Of a stretch of DNA of 42,058 nucleotides, positions 6,906 through 15,508 are shown in pieces. Below the pieces are notes generated by a model. The model did no database searches. It saw nothing but the letters and a program-made list of their open reading frames with translations, and was not told the DNA's origin. The first letter of the stretch is position 1. The number at the start of each line of letters is the position of its first letter. Location: contig NZ_VKHP01000053.1 of assembly GCF_010811875.1 (NCBI RefSeq), positions 1 to 42,058 of the forward strand, given 5' to 3'. Made by a program: the position numbers and the translations under genes. Source of the DNA: Bradyrhizobium uaiense. Lineage in GTDB: Bacteria; Pseudomonadota; Alphaproteobacteria; Rhizobiales; Xanthobacteraceae.

Positions 6906-7979
6906 ATGTTGAAGCTGCTCGACGGCCCGCAGACGCTCGGACGGGGCAAGATATTCTGGTCGTGCTTCCTGGCCGTGCTGGCGGGCGCGCTGATCTACCC
7001 CCTGTTCGCCGATTCCTATGATGTCGGCAATTTCGCTTACTTCCTGATCTGGATCTTCATGGCGCTCGGGCTGTGCCTGATGTGGGGCTACGGCGGCATG
7101 CTGTCGTTCGGCCAGACCTTCTTCTTCGGCATCGCCGGCTACGGATATGGCGTGCTTGCGATCAACATGGGCGGGGGAACAGCCACGGTCGCCGCCCTGG
7201 TGCTCTCCGTGGTCATTGCGATGATCGCGGCGGGAATCCTCGGCTATTTCATGATCTGGGGCGGCATCAGCGGCATCTTCTTCGGCATCGTGACGCTGTC
7301 GGCGACGCTGGTGCTTGCGTTCTTCCTCGGGCAGACCGCCGGACCCGAATGGCATATCGGTCCGGCGCGGCTGAATGGCTTCAACGGCATGAAGGGAATG
7401 GACCCGCTCACCGTCGGCAGCTTCGATATCGAGGGATCGGCGCTCTACTATCTCATGATCGCGCTGATCGTGATCGTTTACATCGCGCTGCGCATGCTGG
7501 TGAACTCGAGCGTCGGCAACGTGATCGTGGCGACGCGTGAAAATCCGCAACGCGCCGAAATGCTCGGCTATGACGTCCGAAAGTATCAGCTCCTGACATT
7601 CGTGATCGGCAGCGGCCTCGCCGGCCTCAGCGGTGCGCTGTACACGTCCTGGGGGCAGTTCATCACGCCGTCGAGCATCGGCCTGCCGGCGGCGGCGATG
7701 CCGATCGTGTGGGTCGCGTTCTCCGGACGCAACGACCTGACCGCGACGTTGGTCGGCTCTTTCCTGCTGCTGTTCGGTTTCCAGACCATCACGGTCTACA
7801 GCCAGCAGGCGGCGCTGGTGCTGATGGGTGTGCTTCTGCTCGCCACCGTGATGTTGGCGCCGCAAGGGTTTGTGCTCGGAATCGGCAAGCTCGTGGTCGA
7901 TTGGTGGACCAGGCGCCGGCGGCGCGACGAGGGCCCCGCGCTCGCCGATACCGGCCGTCTGCAATCGGATGAGACCTGA
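6906..7979 (+). CDS. livM: ABC importer permease, LivM/UrtC type
   Basis: A 357-residue membrane protein of the LivM family. Typical are GLCLMWGYGGMLSFGQ, where the LivM consensus has a G-SFG motif, the loop NVIVATRENPQRAEMLGYDV, which couples to the ATPases, and a basic, Arg-rich C-terminus (TRRRRRDE). The reading frame is open upstream to 6843 inside the previous gene, but ATG 6906 has a GGGAA site and lies 13 bases after the livH stop, so I use it. Second half of the transmembrane pore. Confidence 0.9.
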   Translation: MLKLLDGPQTLGRGKIFWSCFLAVLAGALIYPLFADSYDVGNFAYFLIWIFMALGLCLMWGYGGMLSFGQTFFFGIAGYGYGVLAINMGGGTATVAALVLSVVIAMIAAGILGYFMIWGGISGIFFGIVTLSATLVLAFFLGQTAGPEWHIGPARLNGFNGMKGMDPLTVGSFDIEGSALYYLMIALIVIVYIALRMLVNSSVGNVIVATRENPQRAEMLGYDVRKYQLLTFVIGSGLAGLSGALYTSWGQFITPSSIGLPAAAMPIVWVAFSGRNDLTATLVGSFLLLFGFQTITVYSQQAALVLMGVLLLATVMLAPQGFVLGIGKLVVDWWTRRRRRDEGPALADTGRLQSDET

Positions 7980-7982
7980 TCC

Positions 7983-8702
7983 ATGGCACTGGTCGATGTA
8001 AGGGGCGTATCGAAGCGTTTCGGTGGTTTGACCGCGGTCTCCGATGTCGACCTGACGGTGAATGCCGGCGAGGTCCATTGCCTGATCGGGCCCAACGGGG
8101 CCGGGAAGAGCACGCTGTTCAAGCTGATCGTCGGCCTCTATCCGCCGACCTCGGGCAGCATCTTGTTCGATTCCACCGATATCACCACGGAGCGGCCGTT
8201 TGCGCGGGTCCAGCGGGGCATGAGCATCAAGATGCAGGCGCCGAGCGTGTTCAAGGAACTGCCGGTGCGGCAGAACATCCAGATCGCGTTGCAGGAACGT
8301 CTTTCGGGCGCGGAATGCGCTGCCGAAGAAGAACGGCTGCTGACGCTGCTTAATCTGGCGGAGGACAGCGGCAAGCTCGCCGGCGCGCTGTCGCACGGCC
8401 AGCAGCAATGGCTGGAGATCGGGATGGCGCTGGCCTTGCAGCCGCAGCTTCTGCTGCTCGACGAGCCGACCGCGGGCATGTCGCCGGAAGAGACCTACAA
8501 GACCGGCGAGTTGATCAAGTCGTTCAACGCCGAGGGCATGACGGTGCTGGTCGTCGAGCACGACATGGCGTTCGTCCGTCAGGTCGCGCAGCGCGTCACC
8601 GTTCTGCATCTCGGCAAGATCTTTGCGCGCGGCAGCCTCGAGGCGATTCTGGAAGACGAGAAGGTCGCCGAAATCTATCTGGGTAAGACCCATGCCCACT
8701 GA
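7983..8702 (+). CDS. livG: ABC importer ATPase, LivG/UrtD type
   Basis: A 239-residue nucleotide-binding subunit. Walker A is GPNGAGKST (residues 36-44), the signature is LSHGQQQ (136-142) and Walker B is LLLLDEP (156-162), followed by a switch histidine in VVEHDM. The start ATG is three bases after the livM stop. It powers import together with the following LivF-type subunit, with which it overlaps by 11 bases. Confidence 0.92.
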   Translation: MALVDVRGVSKRFGGLTAVSDVDLTVNAGEVHCLIGPNGAGKSTLFKLIVGLYPPTSGSILFDSTDITTERPFARVQRGMSIKMQAPSVFKELPVRQNIQIALQERLSGAECAAEEERLLTLLNLAEDSGKLAGALSHGQQQWLEIGMALALQPQLLLLDEPTAGMSPEETYKTGELIKSFNAEGMTVLVVEHDMAFVRQVAQRVTVLHLGKIFARGSLEAILEDEKVAEIYLGKTHAH

Positions 8703-9402
8703 GCGCATTCTGGATGTATCGGGACTTTGGGCGGGTTACGGCGCGACGCCGATCCTGCAGGGCGTCAGCATGCAGGTCGCGCGCGGCGAGATCGTCGGCG
8801 TAATCGGCCGCAACGGTGTCGGCAAGTCGACCCTGATGCGCTGCCTGATCGGGCTGCTGCAAACCTGGCGTGGCACCATCAGCTTCATGGATCAGGACGT
8901 CACCCAGCTCGAGGCCGATGCGCGGGCACGTGCCGGCTTCGGCTACATCCCGCAGGGCCGCGACGTGTTCCCGCAAATGACCGTCGAGGAGAATTTGCAG
9001 GTCGGCGAGTTGATCGGCGGGCCCGACGGCAAGAAGCTGCCGGAGCTGGTCTACGCGTATTTTCCGCGCCTGAAGGAGCGCCGGCGGCAGATCGCGGGCA
9101 CCATGTCGGGCGGCGAGCAGCAGCAGCTGGCGATCGGCCGGGCGCTGATCGGCAATCCGGCGCTGATGATCCTCGACGAGCCGTCCGAAGGCATTCAGCC
9201 GTCGATCGTGCAGCACATTTGCGAAGCGCTGAAATCGTTCCGCACCGAGCTCGGGACCACGATCGTGTTCGTCGAGCAGAACCTCGACACCATCCTGGAG
9301 ATCGCCCAGCGCTGCTACATCATGGAAAAGGGCAAGATCACGCGATCGCTGGCCGGCGAGGAGGTCAACGCCGACAATGTGCGCGCGCAGCTGTTGCTGT
9401 GA
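8692..9402 (+). CDS. livF: ABC importer ATPase, LivF/UrtE type
   Basis: A 236-residue nucleotide-binding subunit with Walker A GRNGVGKST (39-47), signature MSGGEQQQ and Walker B LMILDEPSEGIQPS. The EGIQPS stretch is typical of the UrtE/LivF group. The frame stays open upstream to 8623, but homology begins at MPTERILDV, so the ATG at 8692, overlapping livG by 11 bases, is taken as the start. It completes the first five-gene importer. Confidence 0.9.
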   Translation: MPTERILDVSGLWAGYGATPILQGVSMQVARGEIVGVIGRNGVGKSTLMRCLIGLLQTWRGTISFMDQDVTQLEADARARAGFGYIPQGRDVFPQMTVEENLQVGELIGGPDGKKLPELVYAYFPRLKERRRQIAGTMSGGEQQQLAIGRALIGNPALMILDEPSEGIQPSIVQHICEALKSFRTELGTTIVFVEQNLDTILEIAQRCYIMEKGKITRSLAGEEVNADNVRAQLLL

Positions 9403-9462
9403 TCGGCCGGCCGCGCGGCAAGGAATTGCGTTCGACAATCGACAATAACGGAGGGAATGAAC

Positions 9463-10224
9463 ATGGATCTGGGACTCAAGGGAGCAAAGGTTCTCGTCAC
9501 CGGTAGCACCAAGGGCATCGGCAGGGCGATCGCCGACACGTTTGCGGCCGAGGGCGCCAATGTCGGCATCTGCGCGCGTAACCAGGGTGACGTCGACGCT
9601 GCGGTCACCGCGATCAAGACCAAGGGCGTTGCCGCGTTCGGTAGCGCCGTCGACGTCTCGAACGGACCGGCGCTGAAGGCCTGGGTCGCCGACATGGCGT
9701 CGAAGCTCGGCGGCATTGATGTCGTGGTCGCCAATGTCAGCGCGCTCTCGATCGGGCAGGACGAGGAGAGCTGGGAGAAGGAATTCTCCACCGACATGAT
9801 GGGGACGGTACGGCTCGTCAACGCCGCGATGCCGTATCTGGAGAAGAGCACGGCGGCGGCGATCGTCACCATCTCCAGCGTGTCGGGGCGCGAGGTCGAT
9901 TTCGCCAGCGGTCCCTACGGGACCTTCAAGGCCGCGATCATCCACTACACTCAGGGCCTTGCCTATCAGCTCGCGGCCAAGGGTATCCGCGCCAACTCGG
10001 TGTCGCCGGGCAACACCTATTTCGAGGGCGGCGTCTGGAACATGATCAAGGACGGCAATCCCGAACTGTACAAGACCGCGCTGGCGCTCAACCCGACCGG
10101 CCGGATGGGCACGCCGCAGGAGATGGCGAACGCAGCGGTGTTCCTGGCGAGCAAGGCGGCGAGCTTCATCACGGGGACCAACCTCGTCGTCGACGGCGCC
10201 TTGACGCGCGGCGTGCAGTTCTAG
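9463..10224 (+). CDS. SDR-family oxidoreductase in the amide operon
   Basis: A short-chain dehydrogenase/reductase of about 253 residues: TGSTKGIG cofactor motif near the N-terminus, active-site Ser in ISSVSG and a Tyr-x3-Lys pair in YGTFK. The usual NNAG is replaced by NVSA, seen in some divergent SDRs, so substrate and cofactor are uncertain. An ATG at 9457 lies too close to the GGAGGG site, while the ATG at 9463 is seven bases from it and is preferred. It lies between the importer and the second amidase on the same strand, so it probably handles a carbonyl or hydroxyl group on the imported amide or its acid product (inference). Confidence 0.85.
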   Translation: MDLGLKGAKVLVTGSTKGIGRAIADTFAAEGANVGICARNQGDVDAAVTAIKTKGVAAFGSAVDVSNGPALKAWVADMASKLGGIDVVVANVSALSIGQDEESWEKEFSTDMMGTVRLVNAAMPYLEKSTAAAIVTISSVSGREVDFASGPYGTFKAAIIHYTQGLAYQLAAKGIRANSVSPGNTYFEGGVWNMIKDGNPELYKTALALNPTGRMGTPQEMANAAVFLASKAASFITGTNLVVDGALTRGVQF

Positions 10225-10240
10225 GCGGGGCCACATCGAC

Positions 10241-11644
10241 ATGTCAGCGGATCCATTGCACTACAAGTCGATCACCGAGATCTCCGGGCTCATTCGCCGC
10301 GGCGAGGCGAAATCCTCGGAGATCACGGAGGCAATCCTCGGCCGGATCGCGAAGCTGGACGGACAGTTTCACGGCTACGCGCACGTGCTTGCAGAGCGGG
10401 CCATGGCCCAGGCGAGGCAGCACGACGCGGAGATCGCCAGGGGCATCTGGCGCGGCCCGCTGCATGGTGTTCCGATCGGGCTGAAGGACCTCTGCTACAC
10501 CACGTTCGCGCCGACCGCGGGCGGCACCGCGATCCACGCCAGGTTCGTGCCGTCCTTCAACGCCACGATCGTGGACCGGCTCGAACTCGCCGGCGCGGTG
10601 ACGCTCGGCAAGCTCAAGATGACGGAGGGGGCCTATACCAGCCACCATCCGTCAGTTCAGGCGCCGCTCAATCCGTGGAATGTGAACTATTGGGTCGGCT
10701 CGTCGTCGAGCGGGTCGGGCGTCGCGACATCGGCCGGGCTTTGCTACGGGTCGATCGGCAGCGATACCGGCGGCTCGATCCGGTTTCCGTCGGCGACCTG
10801 CGGCTTGACCGGCATCAAGCCGACCTGGGGCCGCGTCAGCCGGCACGGCGTCTTCCCATTGGCGGACTCGCTCGATCACGTCGGACCGATGTGCCGCAGT
10901 GCTGCGGATGCCGGAGCAATGCTCGGCGTCATCGCGGGCGCCGACGTCAACGATCCGACCGCGTTGCGGGCGCCGGTGCCGAACTATCTGGCCGGCGTGG
11001 GTGAGAGCATCCGGGGTTTGAGGATCGGCGTAGATCGCAGATACACCCAGGAGGGTATAGACCGGCAGGTTGTGACCGCCCTGGTGCAAGCCGAGCGCAC
11101 GCTCGCCGGCCTCGGTGCCGACATCCGCGAGGTGCATTTCCCGCCCTACCAGAAGCTCGTCAGCCAATGGATTGCGATGTGCTCGGTGGAGACGGCGGAG
11201 GCGCATCTGGACACTTACCCGTCGCGGAAGTCGGAATACGGACCTGATCTCGCACAGTTGATCGAGCAGGGCAGGGTGACGAGCGGCGTCGACATTGCTG
11301 CGATCCATCACGAGCGGCTGAAGTTCAGCGGCAGCCTGGCTGCAATGTTCGAGGATATCGATTTGCTGCTGATTCCGACGATGCCGGTGCCGATCCCAAC
11401 GCTGACGAAGATGAGCGAATACGGCGCCGACCCCAACGTGCTCTTGAACATCCTGCGCTTCACGGCGGTGTTCGACTTCTCGGGCAGCCCGACCATCACC
11501 TTGCCGATGGGCATGGCGCCGGACCAGATGCCGCTCAGCATGCAGCTGGTCGGCCCGCATCTCTCGGAGGACGTGCTGGTCCGTGCCGGGGCCGCGTTCC
11601 AGTCGGTGACGGATTGGCACACGCGGCGGCCGCCGATCGAGTGA
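10241..11644 (+). CDS. Amidase signature family amidase (second copy)
   Basis: The 467-residue paralog of the first amidase. Lys82 (GVPIGLKD), Ser155 (GSSSSGSG) and Ser179 (GSDTGGSIRFPSA) sit at the same positions as in the copy at 2246, and long stretches such as GLKPTWGRVSR versus GIKPTWGRVSR are shared. The two probably arose by duplication and differ in substrate range. The ATG is 16 bases after the SDR stop. It is the last gene of the plus-strand unit and converges with the serine hydrolase gene 32 bases away; no strong terminator is visible in that gap. Confidence 0.9.
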   Translation: MSADPLHYKSITEISGLIRRGEAKSSEITEAILGRIAKLDGQFHGYAHVLAERAMAQARQHDAEIARGIWRGPLHGVPIGLKDLCYTTFAPTAGGTAIHARFVPSFNATIVDRLELAGAVTLGKLKMTEGAYTSHHPSVQAPLNPWNVNYWVGSSSSGSGVATSAGLCYGSIGSDTGGSIRFPSATCGLTGIKPTWGRVSRHGVFPLADSLDHVGPMCRSAADAGAMLGVIAGADVNDPTALRAPVPNYLAGVGESIRGLRIGVDRRYTQEGIDRQVVTALVQAERTLAGLGADIREVHFPPYQKLVSQWIAMCSVETAEAHLDTYPSRKSEYGPDLAQLIEQGRVTSGVDIAAIHHERLKFSGSLAAMFEDIDLLLIPTMPVPIPTLTKMSEYGADPNVLLNILRFTAVFDFSGSPTITLPMGMAPDQMPLSMQLVGPHLSEDVLVRAGAAFQSVTDWHTRRPPIE

Positions 11645-11676
11645 TGCGTCGTCGCTGATGCCCCCGTCGCAAGCCG

Positions 11677-12879
11677 TCAGGCATTGCCGCTGAGCCTCGC
11701 CGCGATCGCGCGGTAGCCGCGCATCCACATGTGATCGAGATCGAGATCCATCGGCAGCGGCTGCGAGGAGACGCGCGCGATCACGGTCTCGCTGGACGGA
11801 TCGACGTAGATCCACTGGCCATGGATACCGACGGCCGCAAACGGCGTTTCGCGCCGGTCGAGCGTGTACCATTTGTTTCGGTAATTGCCGTTCGGGAACA
11901 CCTTGGTGAGATCGCCGCGCGACCACGCCTCGGCATTGCCGTTCTGCCTGATGTCGTCGACCCACCAGCTGGGCACGACCTGTCGTCCGTTGCTGATGCC
12001 GTGATTGCGCATCATCTCGCCGAACCGGGCGAGATCGCGCAGCGTCGCGCAGATGCCGCCGGCGACGCGGGCCGCGCCGCGCGAGTCGACGGTGATGTAG
12101 GCGTCGCGTTCGGCGCCCATCGGCTGCCACAGATAGTGCGAGAGGATCTTCGCATAGGACATGCCGCAGGCGCGCTCGTAGACCCAGCCGAGCACGTCGG
12201 TGTTGGTCGAGACGTAGTGGAAAGTCTCGCCGTGCGGCGCGCCGTTTGGCCGCAGCGTCCGCAGATAGTCGCGCAGATTGCTCGGCGGGATGGCCGGATC
12301 CGGTAGCTCCCAGCCGGTCGAGCGCCGGTAGTTCATGACGTCGCCGTCGCGCGCCATGTAGTCCTCGTCGAAGCGGATGCCGACACTCATGTCGAGCAGA
12401 TGCCGCACCGTGCAGCTGCCGCCATAGACCGATCCTTCCATCTCCGGGATATAGCGCGTCACCGGCGCGTCGGGTTCGAGCTTGCCGTGATCGGCAAGGA
12501 TGCCGCCGAGCGTGCCGGCGACCGATTTGCTGACCGAGAAGATCAGATGCGGCGTGTCCGGGGTCAGGCCGTGGGCATACCATTCGAACGCGACCTCGCC
12601 GCGATGCGACACGACGATGCCATCGGTGTGGCTCGTGCGCAGCGCCTCGGCGACATCAACCGTCTCGCCGCGCGGGTCGGCGAAGCTGACGTCGTCGAGA
12701 TAGCGCGGTGCGAACGACAGCGGCGCAGGTGCGGCCGCGCGTGCGATGTTCGCAGTGGGCAGCAGTTCGCGGACATTGCGGAATGCCCATTCGTTGAAGG
12801 GATGCTGACGCCAGTTGGCGAGCGTGACCTGTTCGTCGGCCGCTGACGGGAAGGCGGCCATGATGCGACGCGAATTCAT
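11677..12879 (-). CDS. Serine hydrolase of the beta-lactamase fold, 6-aminohexanoate-dimer-hydrolase-like
   Basis: A 400-residue family S12/class C beta-lactamase-type enzyme. Visible motifs are SVSK (Ser115, Lys118), YVSTN (Tyr222) and GIHGQW (His353). Length and motif spacing are close to NylB, the nylon-oligomer hydrolase (Ser112, Lys115, Tyr215), and its EstB-like relatives, which cleave amides or esters of small acids. There is no clear signal peptide, so it is probably cytosolic. I use the ATG at 12879, which has a GGAACAAGA site; the frame is open to 12942. It lies next to two amidases, so an amide substrate is attractive, but an esterase cannot be excluded. Confidence 0.82.
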   Translation of the reverse strand: MNSRRIMAAFPSAADEQVTLANWRQHPFNEWAFRNVRELLPTANIARAAAPAPLSFAPRYLDDVSFADPRGETVDVAEALRTSHTDGIVVSHRGEVAFEWYAHGLTPDTPHLIFSVSKSVAGTLGGILADHGKLEPDAPVTRYIPEMEGSVYGGSCTVRHLLDMSVGIRFDEDYMARDGDVMNYRRSTGWELPDPAIPPSNLRDYLRTLRPNGAPHGETFHYVSTNTDVLGWVYERACGMSYAKILSHYLWQPMGAERDAYITVDSRGAARVAGGICATLRDLARFGEMMRNHGISNGRQVVPSWWVDDIRQNGNAEAWSRGDLTKVFPNGNYRNKWYTLDRRETPFAAVGIHGQWIYVDPSSETVIARVSSQPLPMDLDLDHMWMRGYRAIAARLSGNA

Positions 12880-13102
12880 TCTTGTTCCAGCGATGCCATT
12901 GGGGGACGTGCAAAAGTTCCGCATGCGCCGTGTCACTCGCAATCAACCGGATGGTGGAGGGGGCCCCCGGGTTACTTCGGCGTAACCGTTTCAGGATGTG
13001 CGCTTGGCCCGCAATTTGCTTGACTATGGCCTGCGGCTGCCCCAGCGTGACGGGCATGCGACGCGCAGACGTTCGCCATCGGGAAACATCGGGAGGTAGG
13101 TC
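12880..13102. other. Divergent promoter region between the serine hydrolase and LuxR genes
   Basis: A 223-base gap between two divergent starts that must contain both promoters. I see no convincing -35/-10 pair. The LuxR gene has a strong GGGAGGTAGG site just before its ATG. Confidence 0.5.
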
Positions 13103-13777
13103 ATGATCGCGCTTCTGGGCCGACCGGATCCGGCAACCACGCAAGCCATTCAGTTCGCGCGAGGAATTCTCGAGGGATCCGCGACCGCGTTCTACGAGGT
13201 CGACGGTAATCTGACCCTCAACCGGTTCGTGCTCAGCAGCAACGTCCCACCGAGCTTCCACGACCAGTATCTCGCCGGCATGAACCGGCTCGATCCGCTG
13301 CATCCGCGCTCCGCGAGCAACCGGCCGATTGCCCGGCTCAGCATCGCGCTCAATCAATGCGCGACCCAGGAGGCGGCAACCTACCGCGCCTTTGCCGGCC
13401 AATGCGGCGTCGCCGACATAATCGAGTTCTTCTTCCGCCGCAATGACCGGATCGTGGCCGGAATGAGCGTGCTGTGGGCGCCGGGCTGCGCGATTCCCGA
13501 CGGCAGCATGCATATCGCCGAGAAGATCCACGATTATCTCGAATTCAATCTGACCAGCCGCCTCTCCCCGAGCGCCGACGAGCCGGCGCGCTATGGACTG
13601 ACCTCGCGCGAGATGGAGGTCGTCGAGCTGTTGTGCTGCGGCCGGACCAACCGCGAGATCGGCGAGTGCCTGAGCATCGGTCTCGCGACGGTGAAGACGC
13701 ATCTGATTCACATCTTCGAGAAGCTCGGCGTCGAGACCCGCTCCGCCGTCGTGGCGCTGATGTCGCGGCCGCATTGA
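13103..13777 (+). CDS. LuxR-type transcriptional regulator
   Basis: A 224-residue regulator with a C-terminal LuxR/FixJ helix-turn-helix from about residue 164: LTSREMEVVELLCCG, then TNREIGECLSIGLATVKTH, the usual recognition-helix region. The N-terminal 150 residues have no receiver aspartate pocket and no recognised autoinducer-binding signature, so the signal is unknown. Being divergent from the serine hydrolase gene suggests control of that gene or of the neighbouring amide operon (inference). Start chosen by the strong purine-rich site eight bases upstream. Confidence 0.87.
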   Translation: MIALLGRPDPATTQAIQFARGILEGSATAFYEVDGNLTLNRFVLSSNVPPSFHDQYLAGMNRLDPLHPRSASNRPIARLSIALNQCATQEAATYRAFAGQCGVADIIEFFFRRNDRIVAGMSVLWAPGCAIPDGSMHIAEKIHDYLEFNLTSRLSPSADEPARYGLTSREMEVVELLCCGRTNREIGECLSIGLATVKTHLIHIFEKLGVETRSAVVALMSRPH

Positions 13778-13834
13778 GAGGGGCTCGCGAGGATCGCCGT
13801 CTGCGAGCGATAACGGCGCGAGCCACATTCTCGG

Positions 13835-13938
13835 TGTCATCACCCGCGAAAGCGGGTGATCCAGTATTCCAGAGACAGCAGTGCTTGAGCCGAGGGGCCG
13901 CGGCGTACTGGCTCGCCCGGTCGAGCCGGGCGATGACA
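13835..13938. repeat. REP-like palindromic element
   Basis: Ends are inverted: TGTCATC (13835-13841) and GATGACA (13932-13938). Inside are two perfect hairpins: ATCACCCGC, loop GAAA, GCGGGTGAT (13839-13860) and CGCCCGG, loop TCGAG, CCGGGCG (13914-13932). This two-hairpin design with GATGACA ends resembles a repeat I recall as dispersed in Bradyrhizobium genomes. The copy number cannot be judged from one window. Confidence 0.7.
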
Positions 13939-14323
13939 GATGTGGGTGAGGCCACAGCCTCGCATTCTCGCGACATGACCCGAGCTTTGCTCTTCTCCGT
14001 CTCGTCTTGACGGCTTTTTGCTGAGTCGCCCGTCAGGCTGATTTGCAGCAACCGCTCATGGGCGGGACCGTCGCTTCGTGGGCCGAAGCGGCGATCCCTG
14101 ATCGCGCGATGTGCATGGTCGGGGTTTGGGGTTGACGTCGGCCAATCCGCACGACTGCGGACATCGTAGATCGACAATTGCGCGCGACAATTGCCATTCT
14201 GAACTAGCCCCCGAGTGATAGACTTGCTGCCGTACAGACCCGACGACGCAAAAGTAGTAGCGCGGCGCACCAATTGCGTTTCCTGGTGGATGAAGCTCAG
14301 GAAAGAGACGTAACGTCATGGGT

Positions 14324-14346
14324 GGAGGCCGGCCGCTACGGCCTCC
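14324..14346. repeat. Hairpin, eight pairs
   Basis: GGAGGCCG (14324-14331) and CGGCCTCC (14339-14346) pair perfectly around a seven-base loop. No T tract. It lies downstream of the peptidase gene on the minus strand. Confidence 0.5.
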
Positions 14347-14360
14347 CAAGCCGCCGTTAG

Positions 14361-14385
14361 CCCCAGCTCACCCCCTGAGCTGGGG
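14361..14385 (-). terminator. Strong hairpin downstream of the peptidase gene
   Basis: CCCCAGCTCA (14361-14370) and TGAGCTGGGG (14376-14385) form a perfect ten-pair stem with a CCCCC loop, about 40 bases past the minus-strand stop at 14426. There is no U tract on either strand, so it is a terminator only in the loose sense and could be an RNA 3'-end stabiliser. Confidence 0.4.
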
Positions 14386-14425
14386 CGCGCTGCAACGCAC
14401 ATTCGAAGCGCAGGCGAGGGGCCTA

Positions 14426-15508
14426 TCAGAGGCGCGAGCTGACTTTCGTTGTCGCCGGCTTCGCCGCTGCCTTGGACTTTGCGCGCGTCGTCACGCCATG
14501 TCTGGAGGAGGCTGCAACCCGGGTGTGTCGCTTGCCGGCCAACTTGGCGTGCATTGATACCGTACGATGAGCCGCGTATTCCTGACCATCGATCGGTGCG
14601 AGATGCGCCGGGTCTCCGCCTAAATATGGTCGTCCGACTCCGAACTGCTTTTCATGCTCGTCGATCCACTTCCATAGCTTCCTGGTCTCGGTCGCACGCT
14701 CGTCCTTGCTCGTGCCATTCATGCTGACGACGTCCACGGCGAGCCCGTGACCATAGCCTCCACGCGAACTGCCACCGTGATAAGACTTGTCGTTCGCGGC
14801 CTTCAGCCCGCTTGCAATGGATTGGCGATAGTCATCCCGGAATCCGCTTGTGATCCCAGGCGCCAGTCCGGCCTGTTCTGCTGCATGGAGCATATAGAAC
14901 AGCTTTTGCCTGAAGGCTCGATCCATCCCTCCGATCACGTAATCCAGCAAGGGCATGCCGGCCTTGTCTGCTGCTTTGGGGTCCTTCCATCCAAAGTCGT
15001 CTTCGACCCGTTTCGCGATGCTGCGGGTGACGGTGACCAGTTTGCGCTTCCGTTTGATCGTCACGTCCTTTTTCTCGTACACGACGATCCAGTCGGTCTT
15101 CGGCGCTCGCGTGTAAAGCGCTCCGAGGAACCGGTCGATGCACGCCTCGGCAACAAAGCATTCGTCCAGGATCAGGACTGAATCCATGTTGTCCGGACCG
15201 GTCCTGGGCGATTCGACAATGCTCGCCGTATGAGACGACTGTTCGGATTGCTGCGCGCTTGGCAAAGCTTCGGGCGACGCCCGGTCCACGCCTGGCAGCA
15301 CACTCCCGTTGGCGTCGGCCTGAGCCGACGGTTCGGATGCGGTCACCTGTCGGCTCGGCACCTCCGCGGGCGACGCTGCATGCACATCGTGAACGACGAC
15401 GCCGTATGACAGCGAGACCAGAGACGCGGCAATGCGTGACCATCCAGCCCCGCAACCGGAACGACTTCGCCTGGCGCCATGAAGCTCTTTGCGAGAGGAC
15501 AACGGCAT
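14426..15508 (-). CDS. Secreted M15-like (D-Ala-D-Ala carboxypeptidase-type) protein
   Basis: A 360-residue protein with a long basic N-terminus and a signal-like segment ending in VHA near residue 44, then a Ser/Gln-rich low-complexity stretch to about residue 105. The C-terminal half has TSGFRDDYRQS, then GGYGHGLAVDVVS and GGDPAHLAPIDG. These resemble the zinc-site regions of peptidase M15/VanY-type enzymes, although the first motif is not the exact SxHxxGxAxD pattern, so activity is unproven. The Lys/Arg/Ala-rich tail may bind the cell wall. It likely trims peptidoglycan in the periplasm. It stands alone and is unrelated in function to the amide genes around it. Confidence 0.7.
   Translation of the reverse strand: MPLSSRKELHGARRSRSGCGAGWSRIAASLVSLSYGVVVHDVHAASPAEVPSRQVTASEPSAQADANGSVLPGVDRASPEALPSAQQSEQSSHTASIVESPRTGPDNMDSVLILDECFVAEACIDRFLGALYTRAPKTDWIVVYEKKDVTIKRKRKLVTVTRSIAKRVEDDFGWKDPKAADKAGMPLLDYVIGGMDRAFRQKLFYMLHAAEQAGLAPGITSGFRDDYRQSIASGLKAANDKSYHGGSSRGGYGHGLAVDVVSMNGTSKDERATETRKLWKWIDEHEKQFGVGRPYLGGDPAHLAPIDGQEYAAHRTVSMHAKLAGKRHTRVAASSRHGVTTRAKSKAAAKPATTKVSSRL

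Larger units (their letters stand above)
13778..14425. other. 648-base intergenic region with repeats and hairpins
   Basis: No gene supported. The left part contains a REP-like palindromic element (13835-13938), the right part two strong hairpins (14324-14346 and 14361-14385). Short reading frames crossing it are poorly conserved-looking and Arg-rich, typical of repeat DNA. Confidence 0.65.

Noticed and set aside
6837..10242. Long minus-strand frames (up to 623 codons) opposite the importer and SDR genes
   Set aside because: They lie antisense to genes with clear ABC and SDR motifs and encode Arg/Gln/His-rich sequence without domains.
13778..14320. Short frames in the repeat-rich gap as genes
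   Set aside because: They run through palindromes, have Arg/Ser-rich composition and no plausible start signal.
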